Part shown: piece after piece, positions 1-9,458 of the stretch
Layout: every line of letters starts with the position of its first letter
Numbering within the stretch: the stretch's first letter is position 1
NCBI GenBank assembly: GCA_009786925.1
Contig: WRGY01000124.1
Coordinates: 1-64,000, forward strand
DNA from: Defluviitaleaceae bacterium
Lineage (GTDB): Bacteria; Bacillota; Clostridia; Lachnospirales; WQUN01
Length of the DNA: 64,000 nt
Direction of reading: 5' to 3'
Program-made: the position numbers and the translations under genes
Notes under the pieces: generated by a model
What the model was told of the DNA's origin: nothing
What the model saw: the letters and a program-made list of their open reading frames with translations, nothing else
Database searches by the model: none

Positions 1-1113
1 CAAGGCCGAGCCGCTGTATACATGTGCCAAGATTGCCGCGTCGTTATTTTGTATGCCGAGTACGGGTAAACGCACGGGCTGTACCACCTGTGGCCTTATG
101 ATATTCATTAGCGAATCTATTCCATAAACAGGGCCGATAAACTGCTCCTCGCGCTCCTTGCCATTATTAAACATAATAATGCCGCCTGCGCCACTCGGCA
201 CAAGCATAAAACCCTCGTCATCCAATCCGCCCGCACCAAAAAATTTCATGAAATCAAGATTAAACGGTTGTGCCTGTGCCTCTGTTGTAAACTCCGAAAG
301 CGGTAGATTTGCAATCAATCGGTCTCGGTCGAGTATAAACTCCAAGGTCATATTAAAATAATCAAAGTCAAGCTCAACATCCACACCCGCACGCTCGTTT
401 GCGGCAATTGTTTCTTCAAAGTCCCAGTCCACACTCTCAAAAATGCGCAACATATTAGACGCATGTATGGGTGTCCTTACACCCTCACTCATCTGATAAA
501 ATCCGGGTAAATCCTGTGATTGAAACCAAAACTGTGTGAGTATACGCTCATCTGAGCGTGTCTCCACATTAGCGAAGACACGCTCATAGAAAACCTCTGC
601 TTCCAAGAAAAACGGTAGAAAATCAATGCCAATATCCAAGTTTCCGACTACATATTCGATGCGTACACCATCGGGAATCGAAAATATTTCAAACTGCTCA
701 TGGTATATAGAATCAGGAAAAAGCCATCTAAACTGGCGCATACGTGCCTCGTTAAAAAATCTAAATCCAACATGCGAGCGCATCGTCCCGCGCTCAAATG
801 GGTTGGCTCTTACATCCTCGTCTACGCCCGGCGGCGACGAGTGCCAGATATGTCTGTTACGCAAATCTGCCACCGCAATATTTGTGGTTAGTTCGCAGAT
901 ATACAGCGCGATATAGTTGGTTTGCGCCGCACGCACCATGCCATCGACAAGATGACCCGAAATAGGCTCGAATGCACGAGATTCTCCAAAATCCTGAACC
1001 ACCGTCAAATGACTGAAATCATAAATTGTAAAACTGTGGATATAAATAACATACGCCAAAATTCCAAGCGCGACCACACTCACAAAAATCAACCTATTGC
1101 GCCACTTTTTCAT
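1..1113 (-). CDS. DUF5696-like secreted/anchored protein of sugar operon (partial, C-terminus off window)
   Basis: The reading frame is open from the ATG at 1113 down to the left edge, giving about 371 residues without a stop. It begins MKKWRNRLIFVSVVALGIL, a positively charged start plus a hydrophobic segment of about 18 residues, so the protein is probably an anchored or exported one. No catalytic motif is evident. The ATG overlaps the stop of the Yip1-family gene upstream (ATGA), so it is translationally coupled and the most distal visible gene of the sugar ABC operon. The order solute-binding protein, two permeases, NHL protein, Yip1 protein and this protein is one I recall from Paenibacillus-like genomes, where the last gene carries DUF5696. 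The family name rests on that context and is inference; the frame itself is clear. Confidence 0.6.
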   Translation of the reverse strand, partial: MKKWRNRLIFVSVVALGILAYVIYIHSFTIYDFSHLTVVQDFGESRAFEPISGHLVDGMVRAAQTNYIALYICELTTNIAVADLRNRHIWHSSPPGVDEDVRANPFERGTMRSHVGFRFFNEARMRQFRWLFPDSIYHEQFEIFSIPDGVRIEYVVGNLDIGIDFLPFFLEAEVFYERVFANVETRSDERILTQFWFQSQDLPGFYQMSEGVRTPIHASNMLRIFESVDWDFEETIAANERAGVDVELDFDYFNMTLEFILDRDRLIANLPLSEFTTEAQAQPFNLDFMKFFGAGGLDDEGFMLVPSGAGGIIMFNNGKEREEQFIGPVYGIDSLMNIIRPQVVQPVRLPVLGIQNNDAAILAHVYSGSAL

Positions 1114-1733
1114 CGGAACATCAACTCCGTATAGATACTATAAGCAAACACCCAAAGCTGTTGCCATAGAGAAAGCAACAATGTAAGCAGAAAAACAATA
1201 ACCAACAATGCAAAAAACGTAAGGAAAATAGTCAAAACTGCCTTGCCCGCGCCGTAGTTATGCACAGTGACAAGCCCCACAAACACAAGGAAAATAAAAT
1301 ACATCATCCCAACGGCCAAAATCATAAAATAAAATCCGGCTTCATCGGCAGAAAGGAAGTTGCTCAAAATCGTAGCAGGTACGATGGTAAGCACAAGCGG
1401 TGTCATTGCATAGCACATCGCCATAAAAATATCTTTGAGTCGTCCCTCTCCATCCGTGAGAGATGTCACCGACCAGTTGCTGACACAAAACAAAATAAGC
1501 GCGCCCACTATCATCACCGCATTGTTTAAACTGTTAAGTGTGAGTGGATTTTGCGGATTGACTACAAGTGATGCGTATTGGTCGTTAATTGCATAGGAAA
1601 TAAGCACAAGAAGGAGATTGATTACCGCAATTTTAAGAGTGCCTTCCCTTTGATACTTCATGGCATAAAATCCCTCAAAGGGTCTTGTCATTATACGCAG
1701 AGGCAGACTGTAAAACCCAAAAACCTTACTCAT
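1110..1733 (-). CDS. Yip1-family integral membrane protein
   Basis: 207 residues. The N-terminus reads FYSLPLRIMTRPFEGFYAMKY, the short amphipathic lead typical of bacterial Yip1-domain proteins, followed by about five hydrophobic segments (near residues 32-48, 70-88, 108-128, 132-155 and 165-195). Yip1 proteins are polytopic membrane proteins without a known enzymatic activity. The gene overlaps the NHL-repeat gene upstream by 8 bp and the next gene downstream by 4 bp, so it belongs to the sugar transport operon. Its role there is not known; a membrane scaffold for the transport or sensing complex is speculation. Confidence 0.75.
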   Translation of the reverse strand: MSKVFGFYSLPLRIMTRPFEGFYAMKYQREGTLKIAVINLLLVLISYAINDQYASLVVNPQNPLTLNSLNNAVMIVGALILFCVSNWSVTSLTDGEGRLKDIFMAMCYAMTPLVLTIVPATILSNFLSADEAGFYFMILAVGMMYFIFLVFVGLVTVHNYGAGKAVLTIFLTFFALLVIVFLLTLLLSLWQQLWVFAYSIYTELMFR

Positions 1734-3201
1734 CCTCGCTCGCCCCCTTACCCTTTATCCTGCGGTAGACTTTAAAGCTTATATATAGCCCAAACAAAAC
1801 CATGCCGCTGGTCAAAATATTAGGCAATGTCCCCTGCATGACATCCAAGCGATTCCGCTGAAACGCCACAGAAAAATGCCTCACATCCATCCCGCGTTGC
1901 AAATAGTACATTGCATTGTAATTGTCTCCCGCAGAAAGCAAAGACCGCCCAATCCCCGCCCATGCCAACGCAAAGTTTTCATCAAGGCGAACAAGCTCAC
2001 GCCAATAGGCGGTTGCATATCGTTCAAAACCATCGTAGCGCATGGCAATTGCGGTGTTTATCAGCCTCCCATATTCCGTGGGCTGATAATGGATAATCCT
2101 TCCTCGACCCTGTGCATCAAGTAACAAAATATCGTCACCCAACATTTCAATGGATACAGGGCGGCGGGTCATACCCTGCAAGCTTCCCGTTCCACCAAAA
2201 ACATATAGCAAATTGCCTTCGCTGTCATAAGTATAAACACGTCCGCGGTTAGAACATAGTGCAGAGTACATGCCATGCGGCCTCGCAATCACATCCGTAA
2301 AAACAGACGGCCCAGCCATCGCGCCGGCCTCGCGCCAGCCTTGGTCTCCGTTAATCACCACATTGGCATTAAAGTTAACAAGCACATCCTCACCACGAGG
2401 ATTGAGCCGCATAACCTGATTATTTAGATGCCAAGTCTCCACATGTGTAGTAAAAACAAAGCCGTATTCATCAATATCCATACTCTGGAACTCACGAGGA
2501 ATAAACCGCGTCTGCACAGCCCGCTGTTCTTCTGTCATGATAAATCGCCAAACCAAATCAATCGGACTGAATGCAACATCTATGGTGCCAAAATATCCAA
2601 GAAATTCTCCCTGTGCATTAAAAGACATAATCCCTTCAAACACACGTTGCACTATCACAAAAGTGCGTCCGCCCCTGTCCACAAGCACATACTGTGGCAG
2701 AAAAACAAAGTCATCCGCCAGCCCCTCCACTTGCGGTGCGGTTATCTCACGTATGAAATTTAAACCTTTGCCCAAAACGACAACGCGGTGATTCAAATTG
2801 TCCGCGATATAGATGTGCATATCGTCAGTGATAAAAATCCCATGAGGCCTGTTAAATGCGTTCTCTACCCAAACTCCATCACGATAATAACCATCAATCA
2901 CGCGCACAAGGTTTAGCTCAATATCAATAACGACAATCCGATTGTTTCCCCAGTCCACGATATAGATATTACCCTCGTTATCTACACGCATATCTGTAGG
3001 GTCGCTCAAATCACCCAGTGTCTCACAAATATCATGCAGTCCAAACGACCGTACAGGTATATAAGCCGCAGGAGAAGGCACAAGCCATCCCCAAAAATTA
3101 TAGGTATAGCCTTGGAATGGTGTGTCTGCCCACGCAGTAGTTGTCATAAGAAAAACACATGCTAAGGAAAGCAAAATCAATCGCTTTAACACGCTATTCA
3201 T
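1726..3201 (-). CDS. NHL/six-bladed beta-propeller protein with TPR-like region and C-terminal membrane anchor
   Basis: 491 residues. A signal peptide (MNSVLKRLILLSLACVFLM, cleavage near AWA) is followed by repeated NHL-type blades, for example DMRVDNEGNIYIVDWGNNRI near residues 75-95 and RPHGIFITDDMHIYIADNLNHR just after, suggesting an extracytoplasmic beta-propeller. A stretch around residues 395-450 (YWRELVRLDENFALAWAGIGRSL) looks like one or two TPR helices, and a hydrophobic segment near residue 470 (GMVLFGLYISF) followed by basic residues would anchor the C-terminus. It lies 22 bp downstream of the MalG-type permease and overlaps the Yip1 gene. It is probably an external ligand- or protein-binding partner of the transporter; the ligand cannot be read. 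Confidence 0.75.
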   Translation of the reverse strand: MNSVLKRLILLSLACVFLMTTTAWADTPFQGYTYNFWGWLVPSPAAYIPVRSFGLHDICETLGDLSDPTDMRVDNEGNIYIVDWGNNRIVVIDIELNLVRVIDGYYRDGVWVENAFNRPHGIFITDDMHIYIADNLNHRVVVLGKGLNFIREITAPQVEGLADDFVFLPQYVLVDRGGRTFVIVQRVFEGIMSFNAQGEFLGYFGTIDVAFSPIDLVWRFIMTEEQRAVQTRFIPREFQSMDIDEYGFVFTTHVETWHLNNQVMRLNPRGEDVLVNFNANVVINGDQGWREAGAMAGPSVFTDVIARPHGMYSALCSNRGRVYTYDSEGNLLYVFGGTGSLQGMTRRPVSIEMLGDDILLLDAQGRGRIIHYQPTEYGRLINTAIAMRYDGFERYATAYWRELVRLDENFALAWAGIGRSLLSAGDNYNAMYYLQRGMDVRHFSVAFQRNRLDVMQGTLPNILTSGMVLFGLYISFKVYRRIKGKGASEDE

Positions 3202-3223
3202 AAACTATCCCTCCCTATCAAGG

Positions 3224-4138
3224 TTAATCCTTCATTCCCGAAGTAGCCATTGTTTCGATAATTCTGCTTTGTGAGAATATGAAAAACGTAACAGGTACGG
3301 CCATCATAATAAATATAACTGCGGCATTTGCACCGGCGCGAGCTACGCCTCCAAGTGCGATTTGATTCATCGCAAAGGATAGTGGCTTTAGCTCTTCGCT
3401 ACGCAAGAAAACGCCACCGGTTGTTGCCCATAATGCTTGAAATTGTAGGATGATAAGTGTTAGCCACGCAGGTTTTACGTTTGGCATAACGATTTTGCGC
3501 CATATGAAAAATTCGCTCGCACCGTCAAGACGCGCAGATTCTATGAGTGAGTCAGGGATTTGTTCCATAAATTGCTTCATAAGATAAAGCCCAAGGGGTG
3601 CAGAAAATGCAGGCAGTATGACGGCCAGATAATTGTTATTGATGCCCAAGGCGGAGATAATCAAGAAGTTAGGTATTCCCGTAACATGCGCACCAAACAT
3701 CAGAGCCAGTACAACCGTAGCAAAGATTTGATTTTTATATGGGAAATCATTTTTTGCCAACGGATAGGCCGCCATAGATGCAAAAATCAAATGCCCAAGT
3801 GTGCCAAAACCCGTGATAATCACAGAGTTAAGGAAATAACGTGAAAACGGAACCCAGCTTTCCTGCATTATTATAAAGAGGTCGGCGAAGTTTGTGACGG
3901 TAGGATTGCGTACAAAAAAGCGCGGAGGGAATAAGAAAAGCTCATCCAACGGCATAAATGCACGGCTGATAGTAAGCACAATAGGCATACTCGTAAACAC
4001 ACCAAAAACAGCAAGAAACATAAAGAGTGCAACAGTTCCGCTTGTAGAGCGGCTAAGTCTCTTTGTACGTTTTGCCAGTTTGACTTCCTTTTTCTTAATG
4101 GGCGCGTCGAGCCGCCCATGAGGTCTGACTGCGGTCAT
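3224..4138 (-). CDS. Carbohydrate ABC transporter permease, MalG type
   Basis: 304 residues. A basic cytoplasmic N-terminus is followed by six hydrophobic segments. The permease EAA loop is clear near residues 205-230: DSLIESARLDGASEFFIWRK, then IVMPNVKPAW, which contacts the ATPase in this transporter class. The family imports oligosaccharides or sugar derivatives as a heterodimer with a MalF-type partner, encoded immediately upstream. The start ATG shares one base with the partner's TAA stop. No ATP-binding subunit is encoded in the visible operon, so a shared MsmX/MalK-type ATPase elsewhere is likely, as is common in Bacillota. Confidence 0.93.
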   Translation of the reverse strand: MTAVRPHGRLDAPIKKKEVKLAKRTKRLSRSTSGTVALFMFLAVFGVFTSMPIVLTISRAFMPLDELFLFPPRFFVRNPTVTNFADLFIIMQESWVPFSRYFLNSVIITGFGTLGHLIFASMAAYPLAKNDFPYKNQIFATVVLALMFGAHVTGIPNFLIISALGINNNYLAVILPAFSAPLGLYLMKQFMEQIPDSLIESARLDGASEFFIWRKIVMPNVKPAWLTLIILQFQALWATTGGVFLRSEELKPLSFAMNQIALGGVARAGANAAVIFIMMAVPVTFFIFSQSRIIETMATSGMKD

Positions 4139-5046
4139 TACGTCCCCACCTTCCGTAACATGCGCTGAACGCCCTTATTTGTGCCGACCATCAATAGGAA
4201 CAAAATCGTAGCGACAGCGGAGGCATATCCCATTTCAAAACGAATCCATCCGATGTCCTGTAGATGTGTAACGATGGTATCGCCTGCGTAGTTTACTGTG
4301 GGCATACCTGCGAGAGTTGTAACAACGTCGGCGATAGCAAACGATGTCGTAATCTGCATAACTGCCGCAAAAAGCAACTGCGGTTTCATACTGGGCAGTG
4401 TGATATACCAAAGCTCCTGCCAGCGATTGCGGATTCCGTCCACGGCACCCGCCTCATACAATGCCTTGTCAACCGTCTGCAATCCCGCAATAAAGGCAAG
4501 AAAGCCCACGCCGAGCGACATCCACAGCTGTACAACGATTAAAATCGGCATGATAAAACGTGCATCACGGAAAAAGTTTATCGGGTCATCCAAGATGCCT
4601 AAATTAATCAAAAATCCGTTAACAAGCCCCATTCTGTCGCCGCTGAAAAAATACTGCCACATAAAAAATACATTGCCCGAAATCGAAGGAGCGTAGAACA
4701 CAAGCGTCATAAAAGCGCGTATTTTGGGAGGCATATCGTTGATTATCCATGCAAAAATAAAGCAGAGTATAAAACTAAGCGGCCCTGTCACCACTGCAAA
4801 AATCAAGGTGTTTTGCAATGCGATGATAAATATTTCGTTTTCCAGAAACAAGCGTGTGTAGTTTGCCCATCCCACAAAGCGCGGGAGTTGTAACATATTA
4901 AAATTAGTAAAACTAAGCACAATTGCTATCATTACAGGCAAAATCGTAAACATAAAAAACAATATGAAATAAGGAGCCATTAGCCCATAACTCTGACAAT
5001 TTTTTTTGATTAAAGACCATGTGGATTCTTTGTGATTCACTGTCAT
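4138..5046 (-). CDS. Carbohydrate ABC transporter permease, MalF type
   Basis: About 302 residues from the ATG at 5046, chosen because an AAGGGGGG ribosome binding site lies just before it; the longer open frame to 5100 would run far into the solute-binding protein gene. Six hydrophobic segments are visible, starting with YGLMAPYFILFFMFTILPV. The EAA loop reads KALYEAGAVDGIRNRWQELW followed by YITLPSMKPQ. It pairs with the MalG-type permease encoded directly downstream and starts 7 bp after the solute-binding protein gene ends. Confidence 0.92.
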   Translation of the reverse strand: MTVNHKESTWSLIKKNCQSYGLMAPYFILFFMFTILPVMIAIVLSFTNFNMLQLPRFVGWANYTRLFLENEIFIIALQNTLIFAVVTGPLSFILCFIFAWIINDMPPKIRAFMTLVFYAPSISGNVFFMWQYFFSGDRMGLVNGFLINLGILDDPINFFRDARFIMPILIVVQLWMSLGVGFLAFIAGLQTVDKALYEAGAVDGIRNRWQELWYITLPSMKPQLLFAAVMQITTSFAIADVVTTLAGMPTVNYAGDTIVTHLQDIGWIRFEMGYASAVATILFLLMVGTNKGVQRMLRKVGT

Positions 5047-5053
5047 GCCCCCC

Positions 5054-7963
5054 TTAATAATCAAGCATAAACTCTCTCCGCTTTGCGCGTATTTCATCAT
5101 TTATAAATCGTGTAAAGTCTGTCAATGCCTCGCGAGGCCCCATTGTCTGCAATTCGGTTGTCGTAAAGAATGCATTGCGGATTTGGCGTGGGGTAAAATA
5201 CGCGCCCGGGATTTGCGGAACACCCTGTGCGTACTGCATCTGTGCGAGTAAGTTGTGATAATCGGCAACAGGCCAAGGCATACGCCCAAAAGCCTCGATG
5301 TTTGCGGTGGGATGACGTGCGGCAGACCCCATGAGGGATTCCATGCGCTGACCAAACATCGTTTGTGTTTCGGCAGATGTCCACCATTTCATAAACTCCC
5401 ACGATGCATAGCGGTCAGAGTTGTCATACATCATAACAACGGCGTTTCCACCGGTCGGGACAGCGCGGTTTATGCTGCCATCTTCCATAATCGTACCGGG
5501 TACGGGACGGAATCCCCATAGCCCATTAATCTCGGGTGCAAAAACCTGTAGCACATTAAAGTTTGTATAATCGGCAATCGCCAAAGGCATATCACCCATA
5601 CGGAAACGATTGATAAAGTCATATTCTACAGGCAGGTTATAATCGGTAAAAAATCTTGTAAAATCGCGGAAAGCGTTGAGCGATATATCTGTATCCAATG
5701 CCGACGCGGTGTTGGTTTCATTGTAAAGTGTACCGCCCCGCTGATATAAGAACATCATAAAAGTGGTATGCGCAACATCCACAGGTGCGACACCACCGGA
5801 CGGCAACGCTACAGGCAATCCAAACTCCATATGGAACTGGCTCAAATGTGCAATGGCACTGCGCACCTCATCCCATGTATCGGGTGGGGTCAGTCCAATC
5901 TCATGCAAAATATCCTTACGATAAAAGAGCATGTTAAAGCTCATGGTCTCGGGCAATGCAAACACACGCCCTTCAAAGTGAAACGGTGTCATAGCGGCGG
6001 GATGGAAACGTGCCGCTACTTCTTCAAACCCGGGCATATCAGAAATATCAGCAACAGCACCACGCAAACCATAATCCATCGGCAATGTATCCCATACAGA
6101 GAGTGTAACATCAGGTCCCTGCCGTGCAACCGTCGCAGGCAAAATAGTCGCAACATCCACCAACATCAGCTCTACGCCTATGCCTGTTTCTCGGGTAAAT
6201 GTCTCGTCTATCATGGATTTTATGATATTTGCCTGGTCGCGCCCTGTCCCTATCCACACTTCTATACTGCGCTCCACACCATCAGCATCAGGCATTGCTA
6301 TGGTGTTGTAATCAATTATAAATGAGAAAAACAGCGTCAAAATTTCGTGGATAATCTGCCTCCACCAGCTACGCCCATTTGTGGGTGTCGGTGAATCATG
6401 AGGCAAGATATATATCGCGTCTACAGCAAGCGACTGGCTGCGCACCATCATAATCCAAGTGCCGAGCGAGCCGATGTTTATACGGAAATCTCCAATACGT
6501 CTGGGTATGGTTTCTATATCACTGTACATCCGTGTGAGGATTCTGGATACAGACAATATCATAGCGTCACGTTGTCCGCGACCCACTGCCATCTCGGTTA
6601 GTCCCTCATGGATTCTGTCGAGGCGTTCACGTTCGTAGATTAGTGCGTCACGCAGATGCGGCAGGCGGCGATTTATTTCATAATCGCGGAATGGGTCAGG
6701 ATTTAGTCCTGTGAGCATTACGATTTGGCGATACAGCTCGTTGAGATTCATCACGCTTTCCTGCACTTCACGCAAAAAAGCCGCATAATCACCAAGCACT
6801 GTTTCCATACGTATGGTGTTTATGCCTTCTTCCAACCAAAACATATATGGGTCATTTTCGCTTGTACCCAGGGTGCGTACACGCCACCCACTCTGGAAAC
6901 CAAATGCAACGGCCTCCATCTCCGAAAACGGAACCTCGCCGTTTATGGTAATCCTGCGAAAAGAGTTTGCGCCACGGTGGAAATTCTGCCTTACATTCAT
7001 CGCAATCGAATACAACCCCGCCTGTGGCATATATACCTCCCACTCTATCCACGCGCCCGGTTCACTCCACGAGCCGCCGCCGATATGGTTGATTCTTATA
7101 TATCGCGCACTGTATGGATATACACCCGGGCCGCCTGTATCTGCGGCAGGGGCAAGCATCGGCGAAGATTTGCGTACAGCATCTTGGCCTTCGATGCGTA
7201 TGGTATCCACGCCACCCTGTCCGGCGGATGGACGCGGCAAATTGTCCCTTGCGGCGGCTCCATCGGCATATGGACGCACCTCAGGGGCATTATGAATCCT
7301 CAAATGATGTATTTTCATAGGTTCGCGCAGTGAGACAAAGGCGATTCTGTTATATCCTTCGTGGAAATAAAACAAAAATGGTTCATTGTACGTACCCATG
7401 GCATCGCGGATGAGTTCTTCGCTCCATCGATGCTGTTCCACTTGTGTAGGACGCATATCATTACCTAAGCTGTCGCGTATGATTGTGTCGAGTTGGTTAA
7501 CCCATGTACGCCTAAACTCTACGAGACTTGCTTCAAAAAAAGGCAACTCCCCATTGACAAAAATAGCCCGCTGTATATCGGAGTTGCGCCCGAGGTAGGT
7601 ATAGTATTTTACAGATACATTATAAAGTCCCGCTTGCGGCACAAAAAATTTCCACTCAATGAGACCCTGTTCGTCTGTCCAAACGGAAGCACCCTCTGCA
7701 CCTTGCCAATCAATCTCATGGCGTACTTCAAAGCCTTCCGCAACTATGTAACTTGCGGCAGAGATTACGATGTCCTCGTCCAAGGCAGGGCGAGGCGTAT
7801 CCTCATGGTCACGCAAGAAATCTGTAAAATGATAACGCTCACCAAAAGTGGTAAGTATTTCTTCATATGTGTCCAGCAATCCCTCGGCTCGTACCGAAAA
7901 ACAGCCAAAAACTCCAACAAACATCGCTACTGCAAGTAATAAACAAACAACCCTTTTGCTCAT
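5054..7963 (-). CDS. Large extracellular solute-binding protein with N-terminal carbohydrate-binding-like modules
   Basis: 969 residues, more than twice a normal family-1 sugar-binding protein. A signal peptide (MSKRVVCLLLAVAMFVGVFG) leads into two similar beta-rich modules at roughly residues 60-215 and 275-390. Both contain an IEW-x-x-x-VPQAGLY / IEWEVYMPQAGLY segment and an FVNGELPF / ITINGEVPF segment, the pattern of CBM35/CBM6-like sandwiches. A helical linker (about 395-500) follows, then a membrane-proximal hydrophobic patch, and from about residue 570 a family-1 solute-binding domain (for example PDVTLSVWD, FYRKDILHEIGLTPPDTWDE, AVPTGGNAVVM, WEFMKWWTSAETQ). First gene of the operon, behind a consensus promoter. 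It probably captures a polysaccharide or oligosaccharide at the cell surface; the ligand is unknown. Confidence 0.9.
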   Translation of the reverse strand: MSKRVVCLLLAVAMFVGVFGCFSVRAEGLLDTYEEILTTFGERYHFTDFLRDHEDTPRPALDEDIVISAASYIVAEGFEVRHEIDWQGAEGASVWTDEQGLIEWKFFVPQAGLYNVSVKYYTYLGRNSDIQRAIFVNGELPFFEASLVEFRRTWVNQLDTIIRDSLGNDMRPTQVEQHRWSEELIRDAMGTYNEPFLFYFHEGYNRIAFVSLREPMKIHHLRIHNAPEVRPYADGAAARDNLPRPSAGQGGVDTIRIEGQDAVRKSSPMLAPAADTGGPGVYPYSARYIRINHIGGGSWSEPGAWIEWEVYMPQAGLYSIAMNVRQNFHRGANSFRRITINGEVPFSEMEAVAFGFQSGWRVRTLGTSENDPYMFWLEEGINTIRMETVLGDYAAFLREVQESVMNLNELYRQIVMLTGLNPDPFRDYEINRRLPHLRDALIYERERLDRIHEGLTEMAVGRGQRDAMILSVSRILTRMYSDIETIPRRIGDFRINIGSLGTWIMMVRSQSLAVDAIYILPHDSPTPTNGRSWWRQIIHEILTLFFSFIIDYNTIAMPDADGVERSIEVWIGTGRDQANIIKSMIDETFTRETGIGVELMLVDVATILPATVARQGPDVTLSVWDTLPMDYGLRGAVADISDMPGFEEVAARFHPAAMTPFHFEGRVFALPETMSFNMLFYRKDILHEIGLTPPDTWDEVRSAIAHLSQFHMEFGLPVALPSGGVAPVDVAHTTFMMFLYQRGGTLYNETNTASALDTDISLNAFRDFTRFFTDYNLPVEYDFINRFRMGDMPLAIADYTNFNVLQVFAPEINGLWGFRPVPGTIMEDGSINRAVPTGGNAVVMMYDNSDRYASWEFMKWWTSAETQTMFGQRMESLMGSAARHPTANIEAFGRMPWPVADYHNLLAQMQYAQGVPQIPGAYFTPRQIRNAFFTTTELQTMGPREALTDFTRFINDEIRAKRREFMLDY

Positions 7964-8043
7964 TTACAGGCGACCCCCAAAGCGCGTTTTTCTGCGCGCC
8001 ATTTGATATTTACATGGTACAAAATTTTATGCAAATTTATAGA

Positions 8044-8072
8044 ATTATAGTGCCACCCTACAAAGATGTCAA
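8044..8072 (-). promoter_or_regulatory. Consensus sigma-A promoter of the sugar ABC operon
   Basis: On the minus strand TTGACA (8072-8067) and TATAAT (8049-8044) are separated by exactly 17 bp, a perfect vegetative promoter. It lies about 80 bp upstream of the solute-binding protein start at 7963 and reads into that operon. Confidence 0.85.
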
Positions 8073-8081
8073 CGGTTTTAT

Positions 8082-8097
8082 ACGAAAACGCTTTCGT
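8082..8097. promoter_or_regulatory. LacI-family/CcpA-like operator
   Basis: The 16-bp stretch ACGAAAACGCTTTCGT is a near-palindrome with a central CG, the hallmark of LacI/CcpA-family operators, and is close to the cre consensus. It sits 9 bp upstream of the -35 box of the sugar operon promoter. That position fits an activator, or a repressor using a second site, better than simple promoter blockage. Which regulator binds is not determined. Confidence 0.55.
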
Positions 8098-8168
8098 TTT
8101 ATGTGCCTATTGCATAAAAGGGGGAGGAGTGCATTCCATTAGGCTTTGTGAAAATTTACAAGGAGTGG

Positions 8169-9443
8169 TTAAAGAATATCTTTTAGGTTTAACGACTGAG
8201 GCATCCCGCTTGCGATAGATTTGTTGGCGCAGATGCCCGTCATTATAGACATTACTCCATCTTTTAACCCTGCCGCACGCTTAAATCTATCATCAAAGGG
8301 TTTGCCAAAAATTTCGTCCAGCATCACCCTATCACCCCCGCCATGGCCACCTTTTTTCATTTCGACCTTTACGCTATATGGTGCATCAAACATCGGGAAC
8401 ACTGTGATTTCCTTGTTTTTTACAGCTCCTTCATCATCTCGGTCTCCTCCTGCGTTTACGTAGGAGGCTTCTACTACCTTGTATTCGATTCTGCCTTTTG
8501 AGCCGTTAAAATTGACATTAAAGCCTTCCCATGGCATATAGCTGTTTAGCGAATATGTCAAAATTGCATTTGTGTTGTATTTTACAATAACGCCCATGGT
8601 ATCCTCTATGCTGATGTCGTCAGCAAAAACGCTTCTGTCGCGGATATATCCGCTATCTGCTTCTGCGTCAAGGTATAATGATTTTAATGTTTCGTTTCCT
8701 TCCAAATCAAGTGCAAAATGGTCATTTTTTATTGGACTCTGGTGAGAACGCGGGGTAAACTCTGTCATGCCGCGTCTTTCTGCATTATGCCGTCCATAAA
8801 AATTAAGCTCCCCGAAGGCAAATACATTCTCAGGCTCCGCTCCCAGCCAAAAATTAACTAAATCAAAGTGATGGGTAGATTTGTGTACCAAGAGTCCACC
8901 ACTGTTATGTTTGTTTCTGTGCCAGCGACGATAATAGTCCGCTCCATGTTTTGTATCCAACAGCCACTCAAAATGAACGCTAAACACATCACCTATCGCA
9001 CCATCCATAATTAGCTCACGGATTTTTGTGTTATTCGGTGCGTAACGATAATTGAATGTAACTCGCAAATCTCGACCTGTGCGCTTTTGCGCATCTACGA
9101 TTTGCCTTGCCTTTTTTTCGTCGATGGTAAGTGGTTTTTCCGTAATAACATCACAGCCCTTATCCATCGCACGCACGATATAGTCGTGATGAGTACGGTC
9201 TGTAGATACAACTATTACCGTATCGGGCTTTGTCTCATCAATCATTTTTTCAAAATCCAGATACCCATACATAGACACATGCGGATGTCCATTTTCTTCT
9301 ATCCGTTTGTTTGTAAATTTCATGCGGGTTTCACTTTGGTCGCACAGTCCTACTATACGGTGGGTATCCTTGCGATTTTTTGTGATTTCTTCATAGAACA
9401 TTTCGGCACGCGACCCCGTACCAACGATTGCAATTTTTTTCAT
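8169..9443 (-). CDS. Gfo/Idh/MocA-family oxidoreductase
   Basis: 424 residues. The N-terminal Rossmann motif KKIAIVGTGSRAEMFY binds NAD(P), and VITEKPLTIDEKKARQIVDA near residues 95-115 is the family EKP motif carrying the catalytic-region lysine. The C-terminal alpha/beta domain holds GGLLVHKSTHHFDLVNFWLG, where the histidines of HHFD are the usual substrate-site residues. The family oxidises or reduces sugars, inositols and related compounds. The gene starts 15 bp after topB and ends before the sugar operon promoter, so it is probably last in a lipoprotein-topB-oxidoreductase unit although its likely job is in sugar metabolism. The substrate cannot be named. Confidence 0.92.
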   Translation of the reverse strand: MKKIAIVGTGSRAEMFYEEITKNRKDTHRIVGLCDQSETRMKFTNKRIEENGHPHVSMYGYLDFEKMIDETKPDTVIVVSTDRTHHDYIVRAMDKGCDVITEKPLTIDEKKARQIVDAQKRTGRDLRVTFNYRYAPNNTKIRELIMDGAIGDVFSVHFEWLLDTKHGADYYRRWHRNKHNSGGLLVHKSTHHFDLVNFWLGAEPENVFAFGELNFYGRHNAERRGMTEFTPRSHQSPIKNDHFALDLEGNETLKSLYLDAEADSGYIRDRSVFADDISIEDTMGVIVKYNTNAILTYSLNSYMPWEGFNVNFNGSKGRIEYKVVEASYVNAGGDRDDEGAVKNKEITVFPMFDAPYSVKVEMKKGGHGGGDRVMLDEIFGKPFDDRFKRAAGLKDGVMSIMTGICANKSIASGMPQSLNLKDIL

Positions 9444-9458
9444 TTTGTTTGCTCCTTT

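Noticed and set aside
5768-7333. Long plus-strand frames opposite the solute-binding protein (for example 5768-6325 and 6725-7333)
   Set aside because: Antisense shadows of a real gene with clear domains; no ribosome binding sites or recognisable protein features, and compositions rich in His, Arg and Cys.
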